Shown: piece by piece, positions 38,964-51,300 of the stretch | Position numbering within the stretch: position 1 is the stretch's first letter | Layout: each line of letters opens with the position of its first letter | NCBI RefSeq assembly: GCF_035582795.1 | Contig: NC_134396.1 | Span: forward strand, 34,238,183 to 34,302,182 | Length of the DNA: 64,000 nt | Direction of reading: 5' to 3' | DNA from: Mycteria americana | Lineage: Eukaryota; Chordata; Aves; Ciconiiformes; Ciconiidae | Notes under the pieces: generated by a model | What the model was told of the DNA's origin: nothing | Seen by the model: the letters and a program-made list of their open reading frames with translations, nothing else | Databases searched by the model: none | Translations under genes and position numbers: made by a program

Positions 38964-39176
38964 CATTCAGAATTGGTCTACTGGGGCCCTGATGCTATTT
39001 CTGCCAGAATCAGTGGTAACACTTCTGCTTACTTTGCTGATAGGAGGATCACTTACAATGACACTAATGCTGCTCTTCCAAAAACGGACAGTAAAAACAA
39101 ATGCTACTGCAAAACTCGGCTGTTTGGGAACCCAAGTCAGAGTGTATGTGATGGTCCAGGAAGTGCCTCTTCTAAG
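38964..39176 (+). other. Exon-like open segment of unknown identity
   Basis: A 213-bp stretch (71 codons, phase 0 to 0) is bounded by a good acceptor (cttgtatttccag, ending 38963) and a consensus donor (aag|gtgagt at 39177). The in-frame reading begins HSELVYWGPDAISARIS and ends SVCDGPGSASSK, with four cysteines and several N-x-S/T sequons. I do not recognise the product. Other frames are also partly open here, and G+C is higher than in the surroundings, so the openness may be compositional. It could be an exon of an unannotated gene, a non-coding RNA exon, or chance. Confidence 0.25.
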
Positions 39177-42063
39177 GTGAGTTGCTAAAGTTGCTGCCTT
39201 TTTTTTCATGTTTCTTTTTTTCAGTTGCAACTCTTTAGAGTAATCCTTTCCCCCTATTTTATCTAAACTGGAAAATTAAGTGTCAGGATAGACCTCCATA
39301 TGCTGTGAGTTACAGTAGAAATACAGTAGGAATAGGCCTGACAACTCAGAGGATGAAAAGTCTCAATGTTTCAAGTGCTTTAATAGTGGAGCAATTGTCA
39401 TACTATGGGTGTTCAAGCTGAGTAGTCCATTCGCGCTTTCCCTTTCCTCTGTCAACTCAAAATTTTGGTTTATCTGATAATACTTTATCAGATAAAACTT
39501 ATCATTAACTATGCATTTCTACAGAATATTTGGCTTCAGTGAAATTGAATACTTAAAAGGGGCAAAAAATGTTTTGACTGGCCCCAGTAATCAAAGACCC
39601 AGAAAAGTAGTAGAGCAAGAACTAAACATGGAGAAATTATCTCCCAAACAGTTCAAAACAAAGAAGGGATCCTTTATCTAGGAACTTTTTGGATGGATTA
39701 ATGGTCTTTCATGATATATATTTTTAAACTGTAAAGCCTTTAAATCTGTTTGTTGGAAAGAACTACTGCCATTATTAAAAAGGCGTCAAAGGCTTTTGCC
39801 TGCCTGAAATTGTAATCCACAGGTTTGGAAGTGTACATCAGCATGGTGCTTTTTTTTTCTTTTTAATAGGCATATGGCTATAGGACCTCTCCATATTGTC
39901 TCAGTCTCCTTTCAGATCTTTTTCTCTAGGCTTGCTTTCAGTCCAGCCACTTCCTGTAGGTTCTTAATTTACAAAAAATTCTACACAATTCCCTGAAATG
40001 AAAACATGTGTCCTTCCATCACTTATGAAACCTGGCTATATGTCCGCTCTGAGAAGCACAGATAAACTACGAGAGTCATGAATACTGCTTGAACTAGACT
40101 TATTATTTTCCAGATAGTAGGGTAGGTACTACATTTAAATGAAAATATTTAAAGATTAAATTCAAGTCATTTCAATATAATAATAAAACTCACCTCAAGT
40201 GAAGAAAATTTTTAAACTTTTTTGACATAGTAAGCCTTAAGAATCAGAGAAATAAAGACATTTTATTTTCAACAAATCTATATTGATTTTAAAAACAAGA
40301 CAAAATGCCATAATGCAGGATATAAGCAAATATTCGCAATCTAGCTAAGCATGTAACATATCTTCAACTGTGTGTTTATCTACTTTTCACGCCCTTATCA
40401 ATACAAACGACATACTACGTGTGTATAGCTTATAAAACACCCTATAACTGCAGGAAATAGATGTGCGTTTAATCCTAATACCCCTGTCCAAAATAAAGCA
40501 GACCCTGTCCTACTAGAAACATAAGTGATCTACCTTACTTCATATTCTGCTCAAAGGGGAGACAGTGCCCTTCTACTGAGATTAAATTTTTCCATCAATA
40601 ATAATTTCTCGGACCAGTCTATTGGTTTTGATTGAAATCAGGGCTTTATTTTTGATGCCCTATGTTGCCTGACAAGCACCTTCATGAGTCAAGAAAAAGA
40701 CAAGGACATCTAACAAAATATGCTCAGTGTCAGATTTAAATTTATCCTGCCAACAGTGTCACATCAGTATTTCCAGATGGTAAGACAAATGTGTATTATT
40801 TTGTACATGCAAACATAGCATTTCCAATTCTATTTTTCTTTCTATGTCATGTTGCTTTTCCTTGCTTATGAGTGATTTACCAAATTTAAAATGAAATGCA
40901 AATTCTGAAATCTCATGTAAATTATATTTATTTATAAGAAGTATAAAGAAAGTACATATAATGTTAAGTATAGTACTTAATCAGTTCTTTTAATCAACTA
41001 GAAGATCTGCCAATATGCCAAATATATTGGAAAAACCTCTTTTGTCTACTGTTATGTTAGACTACAGTTCCATTTAGCATATTTTCTGCTGACTATACAT
41101 TATGTGCTGGGTTTTTTTATTCATGCAATCTGCTTTAAATACCCCAATGGAAATAAAAAATAGAGATTTTAAATAGTCGTCATTTCTCCTGATTTTTTCA
41201 TAACAGTTTCTCTTGTTTTCCTTAGATCATTTCAAAACAGGTTCCTATCAACACACATAATCCTTCAAATATTTATGTTGATTAAAATAAATCATGAAAA
41301 CACTGCAGTAAGGCCATCTGGTGAAAATCAAATATTTTTAACTAACAAAGATGGTAGTTCACAAGAAAGGAACTCTCAATTCCCAAGAAATGTCTTGACT
41401 CTAGAAAAGATTCCCAGATCTTTATTCCTCCAAAACTATAAAGACCAATGAATGCTGTAAGAACCTGGCCAATATATCTAACCTCTACAGAAATATCCTG
41501 TGTTCATTAAAAAAAAAAAAGATTATTTTTCAGAAGTGTCCCTTCTTGATTCTGAAATATAGTATAAATAATAATATATTATCAAATGATATAATAAATA
41601 ATAGATATACAATAAATAATATAAAATAATTAATAAATAATACCTTATCGAATATATTATCAACAATAATAATGATAATAATATTTTTCAATTATCAAAC
41701 TGCCACAATGAAACCAGAAATACAGAAAACATCAGCATAAATGGCAAAGCTCATATTGAATCATATGGGTAAAGTGCATAGCTGTTCTCAAAACATGGTA
41801 TTCCTGGGACATCTGCATACAGGAAAGGAATCTTTATTCCACATAGATTTTACAATTACTGTAAATACACAAAAAGTAGAAACTTCAAAGCAAACCTATA
41901 CGAAACCTCTTTTAAAGAACCATTTGCAGACACTGCGACTAAGTTCACATGAAACACGTAACAACTACAATATATGCTTACAAGAAAGTACTGCTCATTA
42001 TGCCAGAAAAAGGTCACACTGTTCTCCATTCATGATGAAGTCAGCTTCAAGATCCTCACTGGT
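39177..42063. other. Intergenic AT-rich sequence
   Basis: No gene is supported. An almost purely A/T segment of irregular (AAT)n/(ATA)n type occupies 41558-41690. A 129-codon + strand frame (41741-42130) has no recognisable domain, and its right part overlaps the exon-like segment on the other strand. Confidence 0.45.
41558..41690. repeat. A/T-only low-complexity tract
   Basis: Irregular aat/ata repeats with very few G or C bases over about 130 bp. This is simple-sequence DNA. Confidence 0.85.
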
Positions 42064-42268
42064 TCAATGTATTAGTCCCAACACCTTTCTGAGTAGTACT
42101 TCCAAAACAACATCCACCAAGACTTTGTGATGCAAATCTGCGTCTTCTACAGAAAAATGCTTGTCTCCAGACAGCAATCCTGAGTATCTGATAAAATCTG
42201 CAGGTTCATGGCCTATGCTGCTTTCTGCTTCTGCATTATCTTTCAATTTCACCCAGTGTAATAAGGTA
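42064..42268 (-). other. Terminal-exon-like open segment of unknown identity, - strand
   Basis: On the - strand a strong acceptor (pyrimidine-rich, ending tctctttttgcag at 42269-42281) opens a frame of 67 codons ending in TGA at 42064-42066. A polyadenylation hexamer AATAAA (tttatt at 41833-41838 on +) lies about 230 nt beyond. The reading contains HEPADFIRYSGLLSGDKHF, then an amphipathic-looking helix DADLHHKVLVDVVLEVLLRK. I do not recognise a family. The arrangement looks like a last exon, but no upstream coding exon was identified. It may be a non-coding transcript, a relic, or chance. Confidence 0.25.
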
Positions 42269-42281
42269 CTGCAAAAAGAGA

Positions 42282-45200
42282 ATATAGGGCAGCTTGACAA
42301 AAGAGGCCTGCTAAAGCTAGCTACTGAATATAATTCAAATAATGCAAATCTTAGGATGCATATCATTGTAGTTGAGGACGTTTATGATAAGTCATTTAAA
42401 GCAAAAAAATGTTAACTGTAGTGTAGTCATGTCCCTAGTCCCAGGGAAATTCCAAAAGCAGCAAAGTGCAGTTATTAAAACGAGCAAAATTCTTGGTTTC
42501 AGTGAGGATTTCTTTTTTCATGGGATGATGAAAAGAGATCTAAAGTTTTGTCATTTAAAATTAAAGTTCTTAATAAAGGAACTACCATGAAAATTGACAC
42601 ATTCTTAGGCAAAATATTTGTGCCCCTCTTGGAATTAATTGAGTTTCAGTGTTTTAACTTATGCATCCACTACAGCTTTTTCGTGACAGTGAAATTACAA
42701 GACAAGGATTGCAAGTTAGCTGTAATAGGGTAATACTATCAGTTAGAGAGAATAATGGTAAGTGAGGAACTGAAGGACTTCAGATGTTATATTTAAAAAT
42801 AACATTTGAAATAGAAATAATTACATCCATGTCTTATTAGTTCAAATATTGTAGTCATAAATCTGATTTATAAACATGTTTTCATGTTGTATGCAACATA
42901 AAAATATACATCCAGGTTATGTTGTCAAACCTTTATGAGATTAATTAATGATCTTACAGGAAATGGCTGCAGGTGAAGCAGAAAGCATGAGGTACTCACT
43001 TTCTAATACAAGTATAGGAGATCTGCCAGTGCAAACAATTAAATATTGTTCTTACTCTTCCAATTGGGACAACTCTCCACCTAAAATCCTCTGCACAGGT
43101 ACTCTCTTACTTGTATGTGCTTACAGTAAAAGAGAGACAAAGTCTGGATGTAATATACTTGGGCTTAATTAGCATCCTTGGTATCACAGATGAAGTTATT
43201 AATTTCCCTGCTTTTGCCATATGGCACCTCCTCAGTTAAGACAGGAACCTTCTACTTCGTGGTCTGTTAACCATTCACATATAGGGCCAGAATTTTGTAG
43301 TTAACTTGGGCACCAAAAAATACATACTGGCTGGTATTGATGTGAGCAACTGATAATTCCTGCCAGCAGACATCAGCAAGAGAGAGCAGTTCACATCTAG
43401 CAAGGGAAAAGCCACAGTTTACGCTGCTAGGGATCTGCTGAAGACGATTCCGAGTCTTCTCAGAGAATGTGTTCAGAAGCCTCACGGACTTTTAAAGTTC
43501 CTGTTTTGCCAAAGCGCTGAATGCATTTCTTTGATGATGGCAGGAAGAATATAATTACTCCCTAGTTTGTTCCTAGAACTGCAAGAACTGGCTTTAAAAT
43601 AAGCTAAAATGTTTTATTGATAAGCAGACCTTGGAGTTTTTATTGCATATCATGATCAGATGGAAAATTCAGGAGTGGTTTTGTCTCTGAGTTTCAAAGA
43701 GTTTAAGCATTTAGGATCAGTACTATGGACTTAGTGAGTAAGATTACTACACTTTTCAGCAGTTACTACATTGCTGCATGTGTAACTGAAGTAGTTTAGG
43801 ACTTACATATATTTCACCTTGTCCTGAGGAAAAGGTTGTGTAAGTAGAGCAAACGTTGTTGCACCATGATTCAGCTGATTCTGAAGGAGATTCAAAACCG
43901 TGTGGCTCTGAAAGATTTAAAAATAAGGCATCTGGTGATGTGTGGTTTTACTGCAGTTATGAGTGCATTCTAGTGCAATAGTTCATGAAATAGTTAATGA
44001 ATTTTGATATCCCTGTAAGACTGATGGAATTCTGGTTTTGAGGACACACTAAATGAGGTTCATAGTCCATCCTGTTTTATTCACCACACTTCATGCTTCT
44101 TTGAGCCAAAGCCATTTTGAAAGCACTACCTGCAACATGGAAGAAACAAGGATAAGAATTTTCATATTTATGAACATGAAAATACATGGAATCATGGCAG
44201 TAAGTCCAGTAAGTTACATGACTTCATTAGACCCTGGAAATCAGAAGTTTTTGAGGAGAATAAAAAATCCCAGAAACACCCGTTACGTTTTTTTCTATGA
44301 GCAAATTTACTTGCCTGAACTCTAATATGTGACTGAGAGGGCTGCCAGTGGTTGTCCTGCAGCAGTGGACAGCACTGTACCCTGAAGATGACTTGCCATC
44401 CTGGCAGACCTGTGAGATGTTGAGTCACTTCAGTGGAAATCTCAGCAGTGTTCACACAGATGTCAGCAGTAAGATGACCTGGGATCCTCCTTTGGCACAG
44501 AGAAGACTGTGGCCTCCAGGCTCAGCTTGAAGAAATGGTATGAGCAGGGAGCCCAGAAACTTGATTGCTAATACTCAGCCAGATGTTAAAAAGTTTTGTT
44601 ATGGGTGTGAAGTGCCATCAAGGTATCAGCACCTTGGATTATAGAATCGGGAAGAGCACAGATATTATTAATGGATATCTGTGGGGACTGCAGGAACACA
44701 CGGAACACCAGTTCAAGTGGAAAAATTGCTGTCCAGGTGGCTGTGACTGTGTCCTGTATGTAGACAGAGTTCTCAAATTTTGTGGAAATCCCAGGGAGAA
44801 ATTTTGGTTCAGGTGACTGGACAGATGCTCCGCAGGTACTCTGCTGTTTGATGTACCCTTTTCCTTCCTTCTCAGCTACTGCTCCAACTGGGCTTGCAAT
44901 CACGCTGCACCTGCTGGTGCTAGTGAGCTGTGGCCATGAAGAGGGATGAGGGAAAAAGAAGGACTGAACCCCCTTGCCTTGGTAAGTCTGCAAATGTTAC
45001 CGACTTCTAACTATATGAGTCACTAGTAGAAATCACATGCTTATCCATGGTGGCCTACGCTAAGCCTGGCAGTTCATCAACAGTAAGCAGTTTTTCTCAG
45101 GTGAAGAGCTTCAGCCCTAGCTGACTGCTAGGAAGATCCACCCATATTTTGTGCAGTGGAAAGATCCATCACACCAAAAAAAATTTTTTTTCAGTAACAA

Positions 45201-46240
45201 AATGAAAATTTTATCTTTCTGATCAATACGAATGCTACTTAACCTAGGACACTTCTGTTTCCCTGACTTAAGAATGCCTTCTGCAGAATATTTGAATAAG
45301 ACAAAGAAGCTTTACCTATACCCTAAGGAGCTGCAGACTTACAAAAGAAAGTTAATTTGGAAAAATGACTGGTAGAAGAGAATCCTGAGGATGCATGCTG
45401 CCAAAGCCCAACTTCGGAAGAGTAAGAGGACAGGAGTAGGTGTAAATGGATTTAACAACTAGCTTTTCCACAACCAAATAGGAAGATATGTGATTTAGTC
45501 ACAAAATAAGAAAAGTCCTGTGTTCACACTTTTCTCTAGAGACAGCTTATAAGAAATACGTTTGACTTTGTGTAAGAAATTTATAGAAAGCCTGCTGCAT
45601 AAATGTTCTTATGTATGTCTATTAGTGCATGGACACAGTTACATTTGATGCGCACAAGTTGCTGACCGCATTTTGTTTTATATTGGTCTAAATTATCTCT
45701 TTCTAATGTAGTGTTTATTTTTATGTTGCTGCTGTCTCTCCAGAGAAAAAGGTGCTAAACCCAAGAACTGGAAATGCAGAGATTGTAAGTCCTTCAAACA
45801 ATACACAATAAACTTCAGAGGCACCCACGTGTCAATAAGACAGTATGTTTTTTCGTTGCCTGTTATCCTTCTTCAGTCTCACTCTCTCTCCCCCCTTCCT
45901 TGCATTAATAAGCAAAGAACAACAATGATGTCCCTGATAAAAGTGTGTTTCCTTAAACCAAGCTACTTCTTTGTAAATTATTTAATTCTGCATGTTGGGA
46001 GGAGGTGAGGCATTGCCGATGCAGCAGACTGTGGGTAAGCAGACAAATAGATGCTGCAGTGAAAGGAAAGGTCGGAAGTGGTAGGTGGCATTCTTCTATT
46101 ACTGTAAAAAGGAATGAAACAGTGTATCATCTCTGCCAGTCTTCTCATTCCTATCCCCCCAGCGAGTAAGACATTCTAGTTAAAATGGTTTCATTTCGTA
46201 TATTAGATACAAAGGTTAGGTGACACTGACAGAAAGGAAT
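42282..46240. other. Intergenic sequence with an unexplained higher-GC block
   Basis: No gene is recognised. The part from about 43200 to 45000, and especially 44330-44960, is richer in G+C than its surroundings and carries frames of 60-135 codons on both strands without known domains. It may be an old, unrecognised repeat or a non-coding transcript region. The stretch 45000-46240 shows nothing notable. Confidence 0.4.
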
Positions 46241-46242
46241 AC

Positions 46243-46690
46243 AGACTGCTCCTCTGTGGGCCATCCATGGGCTGCTGCTTCCCTCAGGGCACGTCCACTT
46301 GCTCCAGCATTGGGTCCTCCCCCCGTGGCAGGTGGATATCTGCTCCACTGTGGACCTCCATGTGCTGCAGGGGGACAGCCTGCCTCACCATGGTCTTCTC
46401 CATGGGCTGCAGGGGAATCTCTGCTCCGGCGCCTGGAGCACCTCCTCCCCTCCTGCTCCACTGCCTTGGTGCCTGCAGGGCTGTTTCTCCCATGTTTTTG
46501 TCACTTCTCTCCCAGCTGCCGTGCAGCGCTTCTTACCCTTTCCTAAATACGTTAACCCAGAGGTGCCATGAGCATTGCCGAGGGGCCCGGCTGTGCCCTG
46601 CGGTGGGTCTGCTGGAGCCGGCTGTGTCCGGCACGGGGCAGCCCCTGGTCTCTTCTCAGAGAGGCCGCCCTCCATCCTTGCTATGCAAAC
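46243..46690 (-). mobile_element. Partial copy of the long ERV LTR, inverted
   Basis: Read on the - strand, this matches 27700-28200 of the long LTR in collinear order. Exact shared blocks include gtggagcagatatccacctg and gaccatggtgaggcaggctg, plus the gag(g)aggtgctccagg and cagagattcccctgc segments and the TATA-like region (acgtattta). The copy lacks the 3' half: it stops at about 46243, near the block 'gagcagtct'. Open frames of about 100-218 codons across it are by-products of the GC-rich LTR and do not represent a gene. Confidence 0.85.
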
Positions 46691-47160
46691 GTAATACCGC
46701 ATGCTATAAAAACTCAGGGGTTTGCTTATCAACAAAACATTTTAACTTAATTTCAAGCCTAATTGTTGCAGTGCGAGGAACAAGCTGGGGGATAATTATA
46801 TGCTTCCTGCCATCATCAAATAAATGCATTGTGGCTGTTCGGCAGAACAAGAACCTTGTGTGTGCGGGAGGCCTCGGCACTTCCTCGCTCAGGGTAAAAC
46901 ATGAGCCAGATTTTTCAGACTGATTCAGCAGATCCCCAAGCCAGCAAAGAGCATGAGAGTCAAGCTCTTTGGAGAAGTATCTTAAACTCAACTTGTTTTA
47001 GTCATTATGCTAATAATAGTTCAGCCACTTCCAAATAGCTGAGAGATGTAATAATTTCTACATTTGCCTAGCCTGATGAAAAAAATTCTTAAAAAAAAAA
47101 ATTATTCCAAAAAAATGGCTACCACATTTAAACTCCTAGGACAAGCTACGTTATACCTTA
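46691..47160. other. Non-coding flank upstream of VPS13A CpG island
   Basis: AT-rich, ending in A-runs at about 47090-47115, immediately before the abrupt rise in CpG content. No gene is seen. Confidence 0.5.
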
Positions 47161-48340
47161 GAGCCAAACAAAAGAGGCTAGCCCGCGTGAAACCCCCGTG
47201 TTTCCCTCGGAAATCGTACGAAAGGACCCCGGGAAAGGGCTGAAGCGCCCACCCCCGCCGGCCGGCCCCCCGCCCCGCCTCGGCGCGGCCCCCGCCGGCT
47301 CCCGTAGCCTCAGGCAAACCGCACCCCTCCCTCCCCACGCCCGCAGCCGGCACCAAGCTACCACGCCTGCGCGCGGGAAAGTGGCCCAAGGCGCGTGCGC
47401 GCAGCGCGAGGGGGCCCGCGTTTCGACGGCTGGCGGGCGGTGGGCGGGGCAGCGGCGGTGGGGCAGGACCGGGCCCGCCCCCTCGGGCCGCGGGGCGGGG
47501 CGCCGCAGTCTGTGTGGCGGAGGGCGGGGCGGGGCCGCGGCCGGGCAGGGGCAGGAGCCGGAGCCGGAGCCGGAGCGGCGGGGCTGTTGCCGCGCCGCCG
47601 CCGCCGGGGCAGGATGGTGTTTGAGTCGCTGGTCGTGGACGTCCTGAACCGTTTCCTCGGCGACTACGTGGTGAACCTGGACAGCTCCCAGCTGAAGCTG
47701 GGCATCTGGGGAGGTACGGGGCTCCCGCGCCGCGGGGGGACGCGCCGCCCGGCCCGGCCGCGCTGGTGAGCCGCCTGCCTGCCTGCCTGCCCGCCGGCCG
47801 CCGCCCTCGGCACCCCCGCCGCGATTCCCGCCCGTCCGCCCCGGCTCGGGGCCGCCCTGCCGCCCACGCAAGGGAGGAGGCCGGGGCGGTGTCCCCCGGG
47901 CGTCGGGCCGGGCCGGGCCGGGCGGTGCCGCGCCCGCCGCCGCGCTGGGCTGCCTGCCCGGCAGCTCTGCCGCCGCTCCACCTGCCTGGCAGGCCGGCAG
48001 CTTAAAATAGTCGTGGGGGCGGGCGGGCTGGGGAGGAGGTGTCCGCGGGGGGCGTGGAGCAGCCGGTTGCGGCGGTGGGGCCAGGAGGAGCTGCAAAACA
48101 AGGGAGAGAGAAACGCGGCCGAAGTGCTTGAGGTGTATGAATGTCCGCTCGGGTTCTGCGTTTCCGTGTGGAGCTGCCCTCGCTGTCTTCTGGCCGGGGA
48201 CGTACCTGGGCTGGGGAGCTTGCGGCTGTCGGGCTCCGCGCGGTGTGGATGGCGTTCGCGGGAAGTTTGGGGAGGGGAGGGCCGGGCGGGCAGCCGGAGC
48301 CGCCGGCGGCTGGGAGCCGGGAGCCTGACCCGGCTCTGAG
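47160..48340. promoter_or_regulatory. VPS13A: CpG-island promoter of VPS13A
   Basis: Dense CpG starts abruptly at about 47160 and extends through exon 1 into intron 1. There is no TATA box. Candidate sites upstream of the start codon include an NRF1-like gcgcgtgcgc (47391-47400), an E2F-like gcgcgggaaa (47371-47380), and GC boxes gggcgggg at 47442-47449 and repeated at 47522-47535. A short (ggagcc)n run lies at about 47554-47577, probably in the 5' untranslated region. Together these indicate a broad housekeeping promoter. The exact start site cannot be read from sequence. Confidence 0.85.
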
Positions 48341-51300
48341 TGAATGCGAAACTGAACTGACTGACTGACTTTTTCCCTGCCCGGAAAGAAGAAACTGAAA
48401 ATAAACGCCTAGGGTTTTGATAGCGTTTTAGTGTCAGTGGTGTGCTGGTGGAGGTGAGTAGCTTCTCTGCAATCGGCAGTGACATGCCATTTCTGTTTGG
48501 TGCTGTGATCTGTAGGTCTAGAACATTTGTCATTTTTAGCGTTAAAGAACCAGGAATAGGAATCGGGACTGTCCTAGGTGTTTGCAGAGGCTGTGACCAA
48601 CTGTGCTAGGCAAGGTAAGCAGTAGTCTGTAGAAACAAATTAGCATGCCAGTTCTGAAGGGTGGGAAGTGTTCTGTTTGAATGTGCTCTGTTGAGGACCC
48701 TTTAGTAACGTACATACAAGAAAACAGCAACAAAGGTCTCTCGTTCCAGTATGTCTGGGAAAAGTAAGGTAGCGTAAGAAGCGTAAGACACGTACAATTA
48801 ACAGATGCATGTGCAGTGACCAGACCTGGCTTGGTTTTGAATGTGCGTTCCAGGTGTCTGCAGCATCAGCAAAAGCAAACACAGAGGTGCAGGTTTTTGT
48901 TACGTATGCGTTCATACGTCTGCAGGTGTGAAGCATCCTCGAGGTATTCCCTGCTTACATTGCCATTCACGGGTACTCTTATATATGAATCAGATTTTGG
49001 AAGCTTCTCCTGGAGTTTTTTGCGTCTCGGATGTTTTTGTGTCATGCTTCTGTTTTCCGAAATGGCATCCTTACTTGGTTTCATCTCTGCAGTAATTTTC
49101 CTTCAGTTAGTCAAGGCATTTGTAGGATCTTTGCAAAGTTCAGTCTCTATATGGAGTCTTAACACTGCAACAGCACATGTAACTGCTGGAGAGAAAGCAG
49201 TGGTCCTTGGTCTGTAGCAGTAAGGCCCAATATAGCATATTTATTACAGATTATGTGCGTCTTATTTGAAAGGATTGAGTTATTGCATCTTTCAGCAAAA
49301 GTGTGTCAAACTAGTTGTTTGATTTGTGTACTTAACAAGTTCTTCATTTATCATAGTTTCTTCTTTGAGTTCAGGGAAGGCAAGCAAAATATTTAATGTA
49401 AAACGTGGAACATCCTTTAAGTGTTTTGGGCAATATTTATACATTACAAAAAGGTAAAAGCTTATTTTTCCAGCTCTGTAGCTTGCTGGTGGTTACTCTT
49501 GGCAGCTGATCCTTCTACGAGGCATCTCTTACCAGATTAGATGCACATTAGCTCTCTCACTTTTTTAAAAAAACTAAATAGATCTCACTAATTTTTACTT
49601 TGGAGTTTTGATATTCAGCTGTTATATTTTTTTATGTATGTGGAACTTGATTTCAGGATTTTTCTATTATTTCCTCTTCAAGTAGTTTTAATATTTTAGA
49701 GGCTTTAGTATTTTTTTCTTTAAATTAAATTCCTTTGTACTAGAATAAAGTTAGTTTTTCTCTACATAGTCTGTTTACTTGCTTAGTATGCAAATTGATA
49801 TATGAAGCTACGTCTTGCTCTAACATGCCCAGAACTACTGTGTAGCATTGTTGAAGTATCACCTGTAGAGGTTTATTTTTTCCTGGTCTACTGCATGATG
49901 CTTTCACTTGTATTTGCAACTTAAATTATGTTTAATGGCGTGTGCATCTGCAATATTTCTTTCATTCCAAAGATCTTGGAGGACTTAGAAATTGCATTCC
50001 TCTATCTAAAAGGCAGTAACTATTAGGAGTAATAGCAGTAGACTACTGTCTTTATACGGAGGCCATCATTGATTATTAGATCCCTACACTCACAGTATAT
50101 CTAAAGTCTACGGATAATTTTAGTGGCTTCCTAATTACTGAAACTGTTTAAGTAAATTATGTTTTTAGAAAAATAGTACTATTTTTTTGTCTTCATATTC
50201 TGTGTAAACTTAATACTTTTTCATGCTTGTCTGGCATACTCTGAAAACGTTTCCATTACAGATGTGTGTTTGTGTTTTGTCTTTGTGTCAGGGTTTGTCT
50301 TTGTGTCAGGATAAACTTGCTAAATTTTATGTAAGTCATGTAAAATTAAAATGTCCTAAATTTAAGATATTTAAATCATTACATAAATCATGCAAAATTA
50401 AATTGTCCTAAATCCATCCAATATTTTACTAGTGATTGAAAGGAAAGTTTTTCTCCCTGTAACAAATGGCCAGTGCTTTTTGGATGCTATGGCACTGCAC
50501 AGGTGCTGTATATCTGCATCTTAAATTTTAAAAGGCATATTTTTTTTGCCTCTGAATGATTAAATACCCAAGGGAGTTTTTTTAGATGCTGTAGGGAACA
50601 AGTTATGTCCTTGTGATATTTTATAGCTAGCCTGTTTAGATTAAGACCGGTAACCTGTTGGTAGACTCTGGATATATGTATAAAAACTAACTGTATATAG
50701 TTTCAATTTCTGTAAATTTTGGAGCTTTACTAATGACTTTTTAATGAACATGCTTACCATTCATTTCAGTTTTGTATGAGAGAATTCAGCATGCTATGTT
50801 AAAGCTATCCAGGTTTACTGTGCAGTAAAGTTGTGCGATGACTCTGCTCCAAACAATGTATGTGAACACACTAATAACTACAGATATGTTTTAAAATGTT
50901 CTTTTTTCCTCATTAAAAAACCCCCTCAGATTGAAGGGTAAAAATGCAGATTGTCTCAACACTAAAGAAAGATGTGATGTCTAGAAGCAGACTCATGGCT
51001 GAGAGAGTTGCAAGAACTGAATGACCTGAAATATAAAAGGCAATGCAGAAAGGAGAATGTAGGACAACTTATACAAGTAAAAAAGATAATTTGAACATGT
51101 AAGGCCAATATTGGAAAGGCCAAGGCTCAGAAGAGAATGTAACAGGGAGGGAAATTATATTCCTTAAGAACTCCATTAGTATGAAGCAGAATAAAAAGCT
51201 ACTGTGTTAGGCAGCCATCAAGGAAAGCTATTGGATGGCTGATTCACCAGTTGTTTCACCGAAGTCCATGTTGCCACTGTTTTCTTTTGACTGAGTCTAA

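Noticed and set aside
46267-46923. 218-codon + strand frame
   Set aside because: It runs antisense through the inverted LTR copy into unique sequence, with no domain.
47158-48533. Open frames of 289-312 codons on the - strand at the VPS13A promoter
   Set aside because: They are compositional shadows of the CpG island and exon 1, low in complexity and without known domains.
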